From Atriophallophorus winterbourni (Eukaryota > Platyhelminthes > Trematoda > Plagiorchiida > Microphallidae), in contig JACCGJ010001457.1 in NCBI GenBank assembly GCA_013407085.1, positions 1 through 64,000 on the forward strand: DNA of 64,000 nucleotides, read 5' to 3'. A program made the position numbers and the translations under genes. The notes below the pieces were generated by a model. The model did no database searches and was not told the DNA's origin. It saw only the letters and a list, made by a program, of their open reading frames with translations. Each line of letters opens with the position of its first letter. The first letter of the stretch is position 1. This document shows positions 63,599-64,000 of this stretch, piece by piece.

Positions 63599-63756
63599 TG
63601 TGATGAGGATATAGATGTATGTGTTCACAGAAGTAAAGAGACAAAGGCCCGTTAAAAAGGCTTTAATCTTCTAAAACTGGAGTACAGGAGCTGTAACAGA
63701 AAAGGAGAGACCTGAGATATATATATGAGAAAAAGGTGAGTTAATGAATCTCTACA
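63599..63756 (-). repeat. Gypsy 3' LTR
   Basis: 158 bp. On the element strand it begins TGTAGAGATT right after the PPT-like GCAGCGGGGAAGAA and ends CCTCATCACA. It contains TTTTAGAAGATTAAAGCCT and AACGGGCCTTTGTCTCTTTA, the same module as element D's LTR. It interrupts the CR1 fragment. Confidence 0.75.
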
Positions 63757-63792
63757 TTCTTCCCCGCTGCAAAATGAACATGTTGCTGAACA

Positions 63793-64000
63793 CTATGCCT
63801 CTCGATTTCGAAGGGAATATGGATGAAGTCTCTGCTGACTGTCTTTTAAAAGTTCGTATGTTGAAGGAGTGCTGACGTTTGATTCATCCTCGTGAAAAAT
63901 TGTTGAATGGTCATCTTCGTCGGTATTGTCATTGCGAGAGACAAAGTCAGTCAGTATTTCATTTGATTGTTCATCACCGCGTGGGGCCAAATGTCGCAAG
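63793..64000 (-). CDS. Gypsy pol C-terminus (runs off window)
   Basis: 68 residues ending HPYSLRNREA. It starts at the window edge with RHLAPRGDEQSNEI, matching VSLRHLAPFG of the 20-22.7 kb Gypsy integrase C-terminus. An acidic linker follows (NDNTDEDDHSTIFHEDES). The body of the element lies beyond 64000. Confidence 0.7.
   Translation of the reverse strand, partial: LRHLAPRGDEQSNEILTDFVSRNDNTDEDDHSTIFHEDESNVSTPSTYELLKDSQQRLHPYSLRNREA

Overview
This looks like flatworm (probably digenean fluke) nuclear DNA. The evidence is intron-split animal genes set among dense RTE-like and CR1-like LINEs with PHD-finger ORF1s, several Metaviridae-type (Ty3/Gypsy) LTR elements and a short SINE family. The species assignment is inference. 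I see no bacterial, organellar or viral genome and no CRISPR array.

Two host genes are visible, at the two ends. On the minus strand (about 2.64-10.37 kb) lie eight phase-consistent exons of a CLASRP/SFRS16-type SR splicing regulator, including a 33-nt microexon. Its conserved N-terminal exons were not found. On the plus strand the first two coding exons of an omega-amidase (NIT2) lie at 59321-59541 and 62107-62252, and the rest is beyond the window. The roughly 49 kb between them is almost entirely transposon.

Layout: 0.26-0.87 kb, 3' end of an RTE LINE. 1.4-11.7 kb, CLASRP introns carrying many SINE copies and a 210-bp tandem duplication. 11.2-15.9 kb, two RTE elements. 16.0-18.8 kb, a Gypsy element whose reverse transcriptase has been deleted in frame. 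18.9-19.95 kb, LINE ORF1 (minus). 20.0-22.9 kb, decayed Gypsy pol. 23.1-26.2 kb, SINEs, a Gypsy remnant and a miniature LTR element keeping only integrase. 26.2-28.3 kb, Gypsy 3' end with tandem duplications. 28.3-31.57 kb, CR1-like LINE with an intact ORF2. 31.68-34.2 kb, tRNA-like inverted repeats and LINE ORF1 pieces. 34.5-45.0 kb, three nested Gypsy elements resolved by perfect 5-bp target duplications. 45.0-47.5 kb, LTR and minus-strand CR1 fragments. 47.5-51.6 kb, a nearly intact CR1-like LINE. 51.98-57.87 kb, a CR1-like RT gene split by a short RTE-derived element and by a full-length RTE with an intact ORF. 57.9-59.0 kb, another RTE deletion derivative. 60.26-61.0 kb, an RTE 5'UTR/3'-end fusion carrying a SINE. 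62.4-64 kb, a minus-strand CR1 3' end cut by a Gypsy LTR.

The strongest hunt result is a textbook -1 frameshift signal at the gag-pol junction of Gypsy element C: slippery GGGAAAC, 6-nt spacer, 10-bp stem and a 6-bp pseudoknot helix. A second theme is that autonomous elements have repeatedly produced reduced derivatives: gag-only, integrase-only, RT-less Gypsy, and RTE 5'UTR/3'-tail mini-elements.
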